Assembly (NCBI RefSeq): GCF_009856445.1
Contig: NZ_WMFA01000001.1
Location: 372,001 to 436,000 of the forward strand
Direction of reading: 5' to 3'
From: Halobacillus litoralis
GTDB lineage: Bacteria; Bacillota; Bacilli; Bacillales; Halobacillaceae
DNA: 64,000 nt
In this document: positions 25,460-34,546 of the stretch, in pieces
Numbering within the stretch: the stretch's first letter is position 1
Layout: every line of letters starts with the position of its first letter
Translations under genes and position numbers: made by a program
The notes under the pieces: model-generated
What the model was told of the DNA's origin: nothing
The model's input: the letters and a program-made list of their open reading frames with translations, nothing else
The model's database searches: none

Positions 25460-28400
25460 ATGAAACGAATCATCGATTTTTCGATGAATAACAAATTTGC
25501 GATTTGGCTTATGACAATCCTCATTACCGCAGCAGGTTTATATGCAGGATTGAATATGAAGCTTGAAACCATACCGGATATTGAGCCACCGATCATTACG
25601 GTGACCACGACGTATCCAGGGGCTACACCAGAAGAGGTGGCTGATCAAATATCAGAACCACTTGAAAAGCAAGTAAGCAATTTGAGTGGAGTGAAAACGG
25701 TCAGTTCTTCCTCTTTTCAAAATGCTTCCTCACTTCAGTTGGAATATAGCTTTGATAAAAGTTTAGATGAAGCAGAGGATGAATTGCAAGAAGCAGTCGA
25801 TGAGGTTGCTTTGCCGGACGGAGCAGAAGAGCCTTCTGTATCACGTTTGAACTTTAACGCCTTTCCTGTCGTGAGTTTAAGTGCCATCAATGGAGATGGA
25901 TCACTTGAACAATTAACGAAAACAGTAGAAGAAGAGATCGTGCCATCTCTTGAGGGTCTTGAAGGTGTCGCGGATGTGCAGGTTTCCGGGCAGCAGCTTG
26001 AAGAAATCCGCATTGATTTGAATGAAGAAGTATTGAATGAGCGGGGTCTTGATAAAGAAACCATTACGAGTTTCATTCAAGGATCGGACGTTTCCTTCCC
26101 ATTAGGCTTATACACTTTTGATGATACTCAAAAATCTGTCGTCATTGATGGCAACCTTACAAGTGTGGAAGAGTTGAGAGAATTGCAGATTCCTGCTATT
26201 CCTTCAGCGGGAGGAAGTCAACCTGGTCAACAAATGCCTTCACAAGGACCGGGTCAAATTCCTCCTGAAGCTCAGCAAGGAGGTCAAGGGCAGGGATCTG
26301 CGACCGCTGACATGCCGGCCATGGATGGAATCCCGACGGTTACCCTTGGCGAAATTGCTGATGTAGAGGTCGTTGGAGAAGCTGAATCCATCTCCCGTAC
26401 GAATGGGGAAGATTCCATATCCCTGCAAATTGTCAAATCTCAGGAAGCCAATACCGTTGATGTTGTAAATCTTGTAAAAGAAGAAACAGATTCTTTCCAG
26501 GAAGACCTGGATGGGATAGAATTTGTGTATTCTTTCGACCAGGGCGAGCCGATTGAAGAGTCTGTCAGTACGATGCTTAATAAGGCATTGTTTGGTGGGA
26601 TTTTCGCTGTCCTAGTCATCTTGTTGTTCTTACGTAACATCAAGACGACATTGATCTCGGTCATTTCCATTCCGCTATCCTTATTGATCGCTATTCTATT
26701 CTTGAACTGGATGGACATCACGTTGAATATCATGACCCTTGGTGCCATGACAGTTGCGATTGGACGTGTGGTGGATGACTCGATTGTCGTTGTGGAGAAT
26801 ATATACAGGCGGATGTCGTTATCGGAAGAGAAGTTAAAAGGAAAAGCACTGATTCGTGAATCGACGAGAGAAATGTTCATGCCGATCCTTTCTTCGACGC
26901 TTGTAACCATCGCTGTATTCCTGCCGCTTGGCCTTGTTGAAGGTACAGTGGGTCAAATATTCCTACCGTTTGCACTAACGGTTGTTTTTGCCTTGTTAGC
27001 ATCTCTACTTGTGGCTGTTACCATAGTTCCGATGCTGTCCCACTCTCTACTAAAAGAGTCGAAAATAAAAGGACGTACACATGAAGAAGGGGCAGGGAAA
27101 CTCGCTCTCTTCTACAAAAAAATCCTAAACAGCACGTTGAATCATAAAGTCATTTCAAGCATCGTGGCTGTCTTGGTTCTGGTCGGGAGTATTGCTCTTC
27201 TCCCATTTGTGGGAACGAGTTTCCTTCCTGAACAAGAACAGAAGATGGTCATTGCAACTTTCAGCCCTGAGCCGGGACAGACGTCAGAAGACGTGGAACG
27301 TATTGCTGAAGATGCGCAGCAGTTCTTTATGGACCGTGATGGAGCCGAAACGGTTCAATACTCTGTTGGAGGCGAAAACCCGATGAACCCTGGGGCTTCC
27401 AACCAGGCGATGTTCTACGTGGAATATGCGGATGATACCGAAGAATTTTCGGAAGAAACGCAAGCTGTCATAGACAGCCTGAATGAACAAACGGAAAATG
27501 GCGAATGGATGAGTCAGGATTTCTCTGGAGCAGGATCAAGCAGTGGTCTTGAACTGCGGGTGTACGGAGATAATACAGACGAAATCAAACCGGTCGTTAC
27601 TGAATTAGAAGAACTTCTTGCAGAAGAAGAGAAGTTGAGAAACGTCGATTCCAGTCTTTCAGAATCCTACGAAGAGTACACGCTTGTAGCCGACCATGAA
27701 CGCTTAAGTGAGCTAGGCCTAACGGCTGCACAAATCGGTATGGAGCTTGGACAAAATCGTCAGGAGCCAGTGATTACGACGATTGAACGGGATGGAGAGG
27801 AATTGAATGTCTATCTCGAAGTAGAAAAAGAAGATATTGCTGGAATTGAGGACTTAACAGAGAAAGAAATCACTTCTCCAACGGGTCAGACAGTGGCGAT
27901 CAGTGAACTTGTCGAAGTTGAAGAGGGGACAACAGCTGATACGATTACACGAAGAAATGGACGCGTGTATGCAAGTGTCAGTGCAGAGATTACAGTCGAT
28001 GATGTAGGTGCTGTCTCTCAGGAAATCAATGAAAAAGCACAGGAGATTGATACGCCTTCCGGTGTAGAAATTACTCAAGGAGGGGTGGCAGAGGATATCA
28101 ATGAATCCTTCTCTCAATTAGGTATTGCAATGCTTGCGGCAATCGCAATCGTGTACTTGATCCTAGTCGTATTCTTCGGCGGAGGACTGGCGCCATTAGC
28201 CATTCTATTCTCCTTGCCGTTTACCATTATCGGAGCGGTTCTTGGACTATTGATCAGTGGAGAAACCCTAAGTATTTCTGCCATGATCGGTGCCTTGATG
28301 CTGATCGGAATTGTTGTAACCAATGCGATTGTTCTCATCGACCGTGTCATATATAGAGAAAAAGAAGGCTTCTCTACACGCGAAGCTTTACTTGATGCAG

Positions 28401-28627
28401 GAATGACAAGACTTCGTCCAATATTGATGACAGCTCTTGCCACTATTGGAGCTCTGCTTCCGCTGGCTCTTGGGTTTGAAGGTGGTTCGATCATCAGTAA
28501 AGGTCTTGGAGTTACGGTTATCGGAGGGTTAGCGAGTTCTACACTCCTAACACTACTCATCGTACCGCTCGCGTACGAAATATTAATGAAGTTCCGTAGA
28601 CAGAAAAAGACACAAACTACGAAATAG
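25460..28627 (+). CDS. RND-family efflux permease (SwrC/AcrB-like)
   Basis: 1055 residues. HAE1-type architecture: helix at 13-30, large external loop, helices near 370-560, a second loop and helices near 890-1045. Family motifs: TTYPGATPEEVADQISEPLE, the proton-relay region MTVAIGRVVDDSIVVVENIY (paired Asp) and GIVVTNAIVLIDRVIY. Residues near 255-280 form a Gly/Gln/Pro-rich insert. In Gram-positives SwrC-type pumps export surfactants, antibiotics or lipids without an outer-membrane partner. AAGGGGAGAG precedes ATG 25460; the TTG at 25454 is too close. Controlled by the divergent TetR protein. Confidence 0.94.
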   Translation: MKRIIDFSMNNKFAIWLMTILITAAGLYAGLNMKLETIPDIEPPIITVTTTYPGATPEEVADQISEPLEKQVSNLSGVKTVSSSSFQNASSLQLEYSFDKSLDEAEDELQEAVDEVALPDGAEEPSVSRLNFNAFPVVSLSAINGDGSLEQLTKTVEEEIVPSLEGLEGVADVQVSGQQLEEIRIDLNEEVLNERGLDKETITSFIQGSDVSFPLGLYTFDDTQKSVVIDGNLTSVEELRELQIPAIPSAGGSQPGQQMPSQGPGQIPPEAQQGGQGQGSATADMPAMDGIPTVTLGEIADVEVVGEAESISRTNGEDSISLQIVKSQEANTVDVVNLVKEETDSFQEDLDGIEFVYSFDQGEPIEESVSTMLNKALFGGIFAVLVILLFLRNIKTTLISVISIPLSLLIAILFLNWMDITLNIMTLGAMTVAIGRVVDDSIVVVENIYRRMSLSEEKLKGKALIRESTREMFMPILSSTLVTIAVFLPLGLVEGTVGQIFLPFALTVVFALLASLLVAVTIVPMLSHSLLKESKIKGRTHEEGAGKLALFYKKILNSTLNHKVISSIVAVLVLVGSIALLPFVGTSFLPEQEQKMVIATFSPEPGQTSEDVERIAEDAQQFFMDRDGAETVQYSVGGENPMNPGASNQAMFYVEYADDTEEFSEETQAVIDSLNEQTENGEWMSQDFSGAGSSSGLELRVYGDNTDEIKPVVTELEELLAEEEKLRNVDSSLSESYEEYTLVADHERLSELGLTAAQIGMELGQNRQEPVITTIERDGEELNVYLEVEKEDIAGIEDLTEKEITSPTGQTVAISELVEVEEGTTADTITRRNGRVYASVSAEITVDDVGAVSQEINEKAQEIDTPSGVEITQGGVAEDINESFSQLGIAMLAAIAIVYLILVVFFGGGLAPLAILFSLPFTIIGAVLGLLISGETLSISAMIGALMLIGIVVTNAIVLIDRVIYREKEGFSTREALLDAGMTRLRPILMTALATIGALLPLALGFEGGSIISKGLGVTVIGGLASSTLLTLLIVPLAYEILMKFRRQKKTQTTK

Positions 28628-28640
28628 ATTTTGGTAGAAT

Positions 28641-28678
28641 AAGAACATCCTCACATGGCGGGGATGTTCTTTTTTTAT
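28641..28678 (+). terminator. Terminator of the RND pump gene
   Basis: AAGAACATCC / GGATGTTCTT stem followed by a run of T. Confidence 0.87.
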
Positions 28679-28755
28679 ACATTAGTAGAAAGTTTATCGT
28701 TTTTAATTATATGGCTGTGGGAATGGACTATAAATCGCTTAATGGAGGGGTTTGG

Positions 28756-29721
28756 ATGGAGCATTATGAAATTACGATCATAGGAGCTGGACTGGCCGGC
28801 ATAACAGCAGCAAGGAGATTAAAGAAACAGGGAAGAAGCAGCCTGTTGTTAACAGATAAAAGTAAAAGTGTCGGTGGCCGGCTGGCAACGAGGAGAGTTG
28901 CAGATGGACGGGCCGATCATGGGGCGCAATTTTTCACTGTACGAACAGATGAATTAGAAGATGAGGTGCAGGAATGGTTAGAACAAGGCTGGATTAAACA
29001 ATGGTTCGGGGAAAAGTATCCTCGTTACACCGCTGTGCAAGGAATGAACGGCCTTGCGAAGCAGTTAGCCTCAGACCTTCCAACTGCCCTACATACGAAA
29101 GTAGTCAAAATGCTTGAAGTAGAGGGAGGATACCGTCTTTACAGCGAAGACGGGAAGGAATGGCAGTCAGATAAAGTCCTGCTCACGATGCCTTCTCCGC
29201 AAATCATTGAACTATTGAAGAATAGTGAAGTGGAGGTTGATGAAGAAGAACTGAAGCAGCTGAAGGACATTTATTTCGAACCAACGTATGTGGGCATTTT
29301 TCATTTCAGAGAAGAGACGGATTTGCCGGAAGATGGCCATGTAGATGTGGGCCTTCCTGAAGGGATGGAACGGATGGTGGATCATCGGAAAAAAGGAATA
29401 TCGGATGATACGGTTGTGAGTGTCTATATGGAAGCAGAGTGGTCACGTAAGCATTATGGTGAAGATTACGTGATGTCTTTAATCAAAGAAAAAGCAGCAG
29501 GGCATTTGAATTGGAAGCAGTTAGAGTCCGAACAATTGAAACGTTGGAGATACGCGCAGGCCAAAAAAGTGATGCGGCAGCCTTATGTCGATCTTTCAGG
29601 TGATGGACGCCTGGTGGTTGCCGGTGACGCGTTCTTAAGGCTGAATGATGAAGCGGGGCGCACGCGGTTTGAAAGTGCCTACCTATCTGGGAAAGATGCG
29701 GCAGCCTACTTGAGTTGGTGA
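28756..29721 (+). CDS. Renalase-like FAD/NAD(P)-dependent oxidoreductase
   Basis: 321 residues. FAD motif EITIIGAGLAGITAARRLKK, then VGGRLATRRV and DHGAQFFTVR, characteristic of the renalase/amine-oxidase-like branch. C-terminal LVVAGDAFLRLNDEAGRTRF closes the FAD site. It probably oxidises a small reduced pyridine or amine; substrate unknown. GGAGGGG lies 5 nt before ATG 28756; the upstream ATG at 28711 has no ribosome site. A hairpin and the 21-bp repeat array follow 15 bp after the stop. Confidence 0.85.
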   Translation: MEHYEITIIGAGLAGITAARRLKKQGRSSLLLTDKSKSVGGRLATRRVADGRADHGAQFFTVRTDELEDEVQEWLEQGWIKQWFGEKYPRYTAVQGMNGLAKQLASDLPTALHTKVVKMLEVEGGYRLYSEDGKEWQSDKVLLTMPSPQIIELLKNSEVEVDEEELKQLKDIYFEPTYVGIFHFREETDLPEDGHVDVGLPEGMERMVDHRKKGISDDTVVSVYMEAEWSRKHYGEDYVMSLIKEKAAGHLNWKQLESEQLKRWRYAQAKKVMRQPYVDLSGDGRLVVAGDAFLRLNDEAGRTRFESAYLSGKDAAAYLSW

Positions 29722-29735
29722 GCTCGCATAACAAA

Positions 29736-29770
29736 GCGAAAGGTCATCCGTTTCGAGGATGACCTTTCGC
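29736..29770 (+). repeat. Hairpin at the head of 21-bp array 1
   Basis: Perfect 14-bp stem GCGAAAGGTCATCC / GGATGACCTTTCGC with 7-nt loop GTTTCGA. The last three bases of the right arm are the first three of the first 21-bp unit. There is no T-tract directly after it, so it is not a standard terminator. The same arrangement occurs at 52182-52218. Confidence 0.9.
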
Positions 29771-29956
29771 GCCAAAGGAGCCCCGAATCGCGCCAAAGGA
29801 GCCCCGAATCGCGCCAAAGGAGCCCCGAATCGCGCCAAAGGAGCCCCGAATCGCGCCAAAGGAGCCCCGAATCGCGCCAAAGGAGCCCCGAATCGCGCCA
29901 AAGGAGCCCCGAATCGCGCCAAAGGAGCCCCGAATCGCGCCAAAGGAGCCCCGAAA
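29768..29956 (+). repeat. Tandem array 1: nine 21-bp units
   Basis: Nine uninterrupted units starting every 21 bp from 29768. Each begins CGCGCCAAAG and continues GAGCCCCGAAT; all are identical except the last base of the last unit. There are no spacers, so it is not CRISPR. The unit length is a multiple of three, so several frames stay open (heptads such as GAPNRAK), but none has a start site or sensible composition. Lies between convergent genes. Confidence 0.97.
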
Positions 29957-29964
29957 CATTCGAG

Positions 29965-30008
29965 AAAAAGGTTGGGCGGCATTCGTAACATGCCGCCCAA
30001 CCTTTTTT
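29965..30008. terminator. Bidirectional terminator after array 1 / end of rarD
   Basis: AAAAAGGTTGGGCGGCA / TGCCGCCCAACCTTTTT, a perfect 17-bp stem with a 9-nt loop, touching the rarD stop codon. Confidence 0.9.
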
Positions 30009-30912
30009 AGCTTGCTTTTGCTTCGTATCTTTTCAATCGTTTCACTCTCGTGACGGTATAAACCGCCAGTCCTGCCCATATAAAGGTGAAAGATACAGCG
30101 TGTACATCTGTAAATGGTTCATCATATAGGAAGATCCCTATGATGAGCATGATGGTGGGCGCGAAATACTGAAGGAACCCTACCATGGATAAGGGAATTC
30201 TTTTTGCCCCTGCTGAAAATAAAAGGAGGGGGATGGCAGTAACGATTCCGGCGCCGAACACTATGGCAGTCGTCCATGACCAAAATTCTATGGTGGACCA
30301 TTGGCCTGATTGTTGCTGAAAAAGAAAGCCCATAGCGATTGGCGTGACAATCAACGTTTCGATCGTCAAACCGAACATGGCATTTAAAGGAACAAGTTTT
30401 TTCAAGAGTCCGTACGATCCAAAGCTGAAGGCAAGCAACAGAGCAAGCCACGGCACAGAACCAAAGTTGACCGTCATATAAATGACGCCGAGTGCAGCTA
30501 GTAAGAAAGCAAGCCATTGAGCTTTTGAAAATTTTTCTTTTAAGACAATCATTCCGAGTAGAATACTCACGAGTGGATTGATGTAATAACCAAGACTCGC
30601 TTCAACGACGTGATCCGTATTGACCGCAAGGATATAGGTAACCCAGTTGATGCTGATGGTGATGGAGGCGAGGGTGATGCCGATCAATTGTTTTTTATTT
30701 TTTACGATTTGTCGGCATTCCCGTATAAATTCTTTCTGTTTTCTTGTGATCATGATTATGATTCCCATGAAGAGGAAGGACCAGACGATGCGGTGAGCCA
30801 GGATTTCAAAAGCAGGAATCTCTTGAATCATCTTCCAGTAAATGGGGAGCACTCCCCACAATATGTAGGCTCCGGCCGTATAGGTAACACCGAGTTTTTG
30901 TTCATTGATCAT
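30007..30912 (-). CDS. rarD: EamA-family transporter RarD
   Basis: 301 residues with ten membrane helices and two EamA repeats. The N-terminal GVTYTAGAYILWGVLPIYWK and AHRIVWSFLFM are the RarD signature. RarD proteins belong to the drug/metabolite transporter superfamily; true substrate uncertain. Monocistronic, ending at the terminator shared with the repeat-array side. Confidence 0.93.
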   Translation of the reverse strand: MINEQKLGVTYTAGAYILWGVLPIYWKMIQEIPAFEILAHRIVWSFLFMGIIIMITRKQKEFIRECRQIVKNKKQLIGITLASITISINWVTYILAVNTDHVVEASLGYYINPLVSILLGMIVLKEKFSKAQWLAFLLAALGVIYMTVNFGSVPWLALLLAFSFGSYGLLKKLVPLNAMFGLTIETLIVTPIAMGFLFQQQSGQWSTIEFWSWTTAIVFGAGIVTAIPLLLFSAGAKRIPLSMVGFLQYFAPTIMLIIGIFLYDEPFTDVHAVSFTFIWAGLAVYTVTRVKRLKRYEAKAS

Positions 30913-30986
30913 GGTGAGGACCCTTTCGTAAATCGGGATATTTGTTCATCCGATTCATTATATCACCGTTCGAAAGGGGAAGCTTG

Positions 30987-31019
30987 AAAAATGCATGGCC
31001 CGTATGAGGGGCCATGCAC
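30987..31019 (-). terminator. Terminator of the Rieske-flavoprotein gene
   Basis: On the minus strand GTGCATGGCCC / GGGCCATGCAT followed by TTTTTC, directly after the stop codon. Confidence 0.82.
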
Positions 31020-31020
31020 A

Positions 31021-32610
31021 TTAAGGTTGTTCGCCGTGTTCTTCCTCACTGCTTTCTCCTAGTGGCGCGTGGTGATCCGGTTCCCCTTCCAATGCAATCT
31101 TCATTAGAGGCTTGTCGGCAGGTCCTTCGACCACCGTTCCATCATAGGAAAAACGGGATCCGTGGCAAGGACAGTCCCATGTATGTTCGCCACTATTCCA
31201 TTCGACTTCACACCCCAGATGTGTGCAGGTCGTGTCGAGGACATGGAGCTTGCCTTCATCATCTCTGTACGCACCGGCTCTTTCACCGCGCCACTGGACG
31301 ACCATTCCTTCTCCTTTTTTGAGAGAATTCGGGCGCTCGGCTACAAGTTCCAGTTTCCCTTCGACCAAGTGGACAGCGACATCGAAGTTTTGGGATAAAA
31401 ACTGCTTCATGCTAGGGTCTGATTTGAAGCGTGTAGGTTTGAATAGTTCGTGAAAAAGAGATTCCTCACCAAGGACATAATCGCAAATCAGTTTAGCTGC
31501 AAGTGTCCCGTTCGTCATGCCCCATTTACGGAAACCTGTAGCGATGAATACCCGATCGTTGTTCCGTGTAATCGGTCCGATATAAGGGACTTTATCAAGT
31601 GTGGTTAGATCCTGAGCTGACCATTGGAACAGTTTCTCTTTAATACCGAACGTCTGAGCGGCAAATTCCTCGAGAGCATGGTAATGGAATGATGTATCCA
31701 CACCTTGCCCTGTCTTATGGCTTTCTCCACCAATCAACAACACCGGCTTCCCATTGTATTCAGCCGTACGGATGGAACGTTTCGGTTCATCGATCGACAA
31801 GTACATCCCCTCAGGCACTTCTTTCTCAGGTTCTATGGCAAGAAGGTAGGAACGTTCGGCATACATGCGGCTGAAATAGAGCCCTTTTCCATCGTAAAAA
31901 GGGAAGTGGCTGCATGAAACTAATTTCTCACAGGCAAGTGTATGCCCATCCCCCGTTTGAATCTCTATGCGGTCTTTTTCTTTCACATCTGTCGCTTTGG
32001 TATGTTCAAAGATTTCCCCGCCCATTTTAACAAATTCGTCAATGAGAGCAGCTAAGTACTTGATCGGGTGGAAGCGGGCCTGATCCTTCATGCTTAGCGC
32101 TTTGGTAGCTTCCATTTCAAAAGGAAGGGCGTCAATGGTGCCGCCTGGAATGCCCAGCTTTTGATAAGCTTCATACTCATTTTTCAATTTGCGCGCACCT
32201 TGCTTAGTGGTTGAGAAAAGGTAGGCATCCTCTTTCACCCAGTTGCAGTCAATCTGATATTTATCAATCCATTCTTCCATGGACTGCAAGGCACTCATTT
32301 GGGCCTGGTAATAGAGGGATGCCTCCTCTTCACCAAAGTGATTCAATAATTCGTGGTAGATCAATCCGTGTTGAGCAGTTACTTTTGCGGTGGTATGACC
32401 TGTCGTACCATTCAATAACTCATCCGCTTCGATAAGAGTTACTTTTTTCCCTGCTTTCGCTAGAAGGTAAGCGGTCGTAATCCCGGTGATCCCTCCACCA
32501 ACGACAGCCACCTCTGTCGTTGTATCTTCTTTCAGAGCTTCAAAAGTGGGCAGTGACATATTTTCACGCCATAAGGGTTCTGGCTGAGTCCATTTCTCGT
32601 GTTGTTCCAT
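31021..32610 (-). CDS. FAD-dependent oxidoreductase fused to a Rieske [2Fe-2S] domain (YhfW-like)
   Basis: 529 residues. DAO-type flavoprotein (TEVAVVGGGITGITTAYLLA near residue 30) with a C-terminal Rieske domain whose cluster ligands are visible: CTHLGC and CPCHGSRF (two Cys, two His) near 470-490. The acidic tail ends EHGEQP. Same architecture as Bacillus YhfW; electron partner and substrate unknown. AGGAGGG 6 nt before ATG 32610 sets the start; a longer frame reaches 32679 without a ribosome site. Divergent from the EAL-HDOD gene. Confidence 0.9.
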   Translation of the reverse strand: MEQHEKWTQPEPLWRENMSLPTFEALKEDTTTEVAVVGGGITGITTAYLLAKAGKKVTLIEADELLNGTTGHTTAKVTAQHGLIYHELLNHFGEEEASLYYQAQMSALQSMEEWIDKYQIDCNWVKEDAYLFSTTKQGARKLKNEYEAYQKLGIPGGTIDALPFEMEATKALSMKDQARFHPIKYLAALIDEFVKMGGEIFEHTKATDVKEKDRIEIQTGDGHTLACEKLVSCSHFPFYDGKGLYFSRMYAERSYLLAIEPEKEVPEGMYLSIDEPKRSIRTAEYNGKPVLLIGGESHKTGQGVDTSFHYHALEEFAAQTFGIKEKLFQWSAQDLTTLDKVPYIGPITRNNDRVFIATGFRKWGMTNGTLAAKLICDYVLGEESLFHELFKPTRFKSDPSMKQFLSQNFDVAVHLVEGKLELVAERPNSLKKGEGMVVQWRGERAGAYRDDEGKLHVLDTTCTHLGCEVEWNSGEHTWDCPCHGSRFSYDGTVVEGPADKPLMKIALEGEPDHHAPLGESSEEEHGEQP

Positions 32611-32686
32611 GACTTTCCCTCCTGAGTGACTCGTTTCTTTCAGTCTTTCCCTGTCTGAAGGTTTCATGTATTTTTCCATGGAAAAA

Positions 32687-32715
32687 TTAACAACATTTAG
32701 GCTTTGTAGTATACT
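32687..32715 (+). promoter_or_regulatory. Sigma-A promoter of the EAL-HDOD gene
   Basis: TTAACA at 32687-32692, 17-bp spacer, TATACT at 32710-32715. It lies inside the upstream extension of the open frame and supports the later start codon. Confidence 0.7.
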
Positions 32716-32755
32716 TGAACAAGATGGGAAGAAACGTATGAAGGTGGTAAGCAGG

Positions 32756-34012
32756 ATGGAAGTATTCGTGGCGCGGCAGCCGATTTTGACAGTTGAGAAT
32801 GATATATTTGCCTATGAACTACTGTATCGGAACAGTGAAGAAAACCGGTTCGTTCCTATGGATGGAAGTCAGGCAACCTCAGAAGTATTGATGAACAGTT
32901 TCGTTACGATCGGCTTAGAGCGTTTGTCACAAAACAAGCCATGTTTTATCAATTTCACGGAGGATCTTCTGCTGGAACAAGTCCCTGAATACTTTAATTC
33001 TGAACAACTGGTCGTGGAAATCCTTGAACACGTTTCTTTCAGCCTTGACCTTATCCGAGTGTGCAGAACCTTGAAGGAAAAAGGATATTTAATCGCGCTG
33101 GATGATGTCATCGATATCGACAGGCCTTCGGTGTATGAACTCCTTCATTATGTGGACATTTTAAAAGTGGACATTCGGGAAGTGACAGACGAGAACCGGG
33201 CCCGGATCATTCAGTTAGGGAAAGAGTATGGGGTGACGTTGTTAGCGGAAAAAGTGGAAACCCATGAAGAGCATCAACGGTGCATAGAAGAAGGTTTCTC
33301 CCTCTTCCAGGGGTTTTATTTCAGTAAGCCGGTGATCGTAAAAGGGACGGATATCCCTTTTCTTTCCTCGACCTATTTTCAAATGATCCAAGAGCTTACA
33401 GCTACGAATGACGACATTAATATTGAAAAAGTAACGGAAATTATGGAACAGGATCTAGCCCTTACTTACAAATTGCTCCGCTTGATCAATTCATCCCAGC
33501 AACGGACAAGAGTACCGATCCAATCCATCAGACAAGCCGTCATGCTGTTAGGGACCGAAGGCCTGAAAAAGTGGCTGTACGTATTATCAGTGGAACAAAC
33601 CACGGCGGTTACCTCGACCCAATCCCAGCTTGTGATCAAAACGAGTCTTGTCCGTGCCAAACTTTGTGAACAGATGGCCGTCAGAATCAGGGCGGAAAAG
33701 AAGGCGGACGGTTATTTCCTGACCGGATTCATGTCGCTGATTGATGTAATCACCCAACGACCTTCGCATGAAGTGGTGGGCTCACTGCCCCTTGATGAAG
33801 AGATAAAGAATGCATTAGAGGGACAGCAGAATACGTACCGGCTCGTGTTGGATTTGGCTGTAGCGATGGAAAAGGCAGATTTTGAATGGCTTGAAAAACA
33901 CTTGGCTGAATGGAATTTATCCTATTCGGAAGTATTTGAAGTGTACGGCCAGGCCATTGCCTGGTCTGAACAGCTCTATCATGAGCATTTCACCGAGAAG
34001 GTAGAAAGATAG
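32756..34012 (+). CDS. EAL-HDOD domain signalling protein (YuxH-like)
   Basis: 418 residues. The EAL-like domain (1-200) begins EVFVARQPILTVENDIFAYE; the canonical EAL triad reads YELLYR, while CFINFTEDLL, LVVEILEHV and IALDDVIDID keep other acidic positions. Loss of the EAL motif suggests a degenerate, perhaps non-catalytic c-di-GMP phosphodiesterase fold. The C-terminal HDOD domain spans about 200-400 (IMEQDLALTYKLLRLINSS, SIRQAVMLLGTEGLKKWLYV). AAGGTGG lies 8 nt before ATG 32756. Family functions are regulatory and poorly defined. Confidence 0.88.
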   Translation: MEVFVARQPILTVENDIFAYELLYRNSEENRFVPMDGSQATSEVLMNSFVTIGLERLSQNKPCFINFTEDLLLEQVPEYFNSEQLVVEILEHVSFSLDLIRVCRTLKEKGYLIALDDVIDIDRPSVYELLHYVDILKVDIREVTDENRARIIQLGKEYGVTLLAEKVETHEEHQRCIEEGFSLFQGFYFSKPVIVKGTDIPFLSSTYFQMIQELTATNDDINIEKVTEIMEQDLALTYKLLRLINSSQQRTRVPIQSIRQAVMLLGTEGLKKWLYVLSVEQTTAVTSTQSQLVIKTSLVRAKLCEQMAVRIRAEKKADGYFLTGFMSLIDVITQRPSHEVVGSLPLDEEIKNALEGQQNTYRLVLDLAVAMEKADFEWLEKHLAEWNLSYSEVFEVYGQAIAWSEQLYHEHFTEKVER

Positions 34013-34048
34013 CGGAACGGTTGAATCCATGTTATGATTTCTGAAGAT

Positions 34049-34075
34049 GCTCTCGTCAAGAGAGCCCTTTTTTTG
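34049..34075 (+). terminator. Terminator of the EAL-HDOD gene
   Basis: GCTCTC / GAGAGC stem followed by CC and seven T. Confidence 0.78.
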
Positions 34076-34083
34076 TCAATATT

Positions 34084-34097
34084 GTTACCTAGGTAAC
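34084..34097. promoter_or_regulatory. MarR-type operator
   Basis: GTTACCTAGGTAAC, a perfect 14-bp palindrome, 17 bp before the marR-family start codon. It resembles known MarR-family sites such as TTACCTAGGTAA. Confidence 0.72.
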
Positions 34098-34114
34098 GAA
34101 AAGGAGCACACATC

Positions 34115-34546
34115 ATGAGTTTAATTTTTCACCATATCCAACAACTGTCGAGAAATGTGAATCAATTTTTGAATGAAGGATTGCGGGATGAAGATATTTA
34201 TATGTCTCACTGGGCCGTATTGTTCCAATTGCACAGCCATGGAGGATCGATGACACAGGCAGATCTCAAAGACCGCTTGAATATCGAAGCACCTCCTTTA
34301 TCAAGGGTCATCGCTAAACTGGAGGCTCTTGGGTATATCGCGAAAAACAAGAGCATCGATCAACGCACGAATGATATAACGTTAACGAAATCAGGAAGAG
34401 AGCGCTATCCAGTTTGGCAGCAGGCCATACAAAAAGCAGAAGCGCGTTTATTAGAACGTTACGGTGGTCAAAGGGAAGCGGTATTGGAAGAGCATGTCCT
34501 TACACTCTCCCGGCTGATTGAAGAGGAAAGGGGGAGAAGCGAATGA
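34115..34546 (+). CDS. MarR family transcriptional regulator
   Basis: 143 residues. Winged helix with recognition region MTQADLKDRLNIEAPPLSRV and wing KSIDQRTNDITLTKSGRE; hydrophobic dimerisation helices at both ends. AAGGAG precedes the ATG. It overlaps the following MFS gene by 4 nt (ATGA) and has a palindromic operator just upstream, so it probably represses its own operon until an exported compound binds. Confidence 0.92.
   Translation: MSLIFHHIQQLSRNVNQFLNEGLRDEDIYMSHWAVLFQLHSHGGSMTQADLKDRLNIEAPPLSRVIAKLEALGYIAKNKSIDQRTNDITLTKSGRERYPVWQQAIQKAEARLLERYGGQREAVLEEHVLTLSRLIEEERGRSE

Noticed and set aside
29768-29956. CRISPR array
   Set aside because: Units follow each other without any spacer and no cas gene is in the window.
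29683-30079. Repetitive protein-coding genes across array 1 on either strand
   Set aside because: Open frames result from a 21-bp period without stops; no ribosome site, overlapping frames on both strands, and they run through a terminator.
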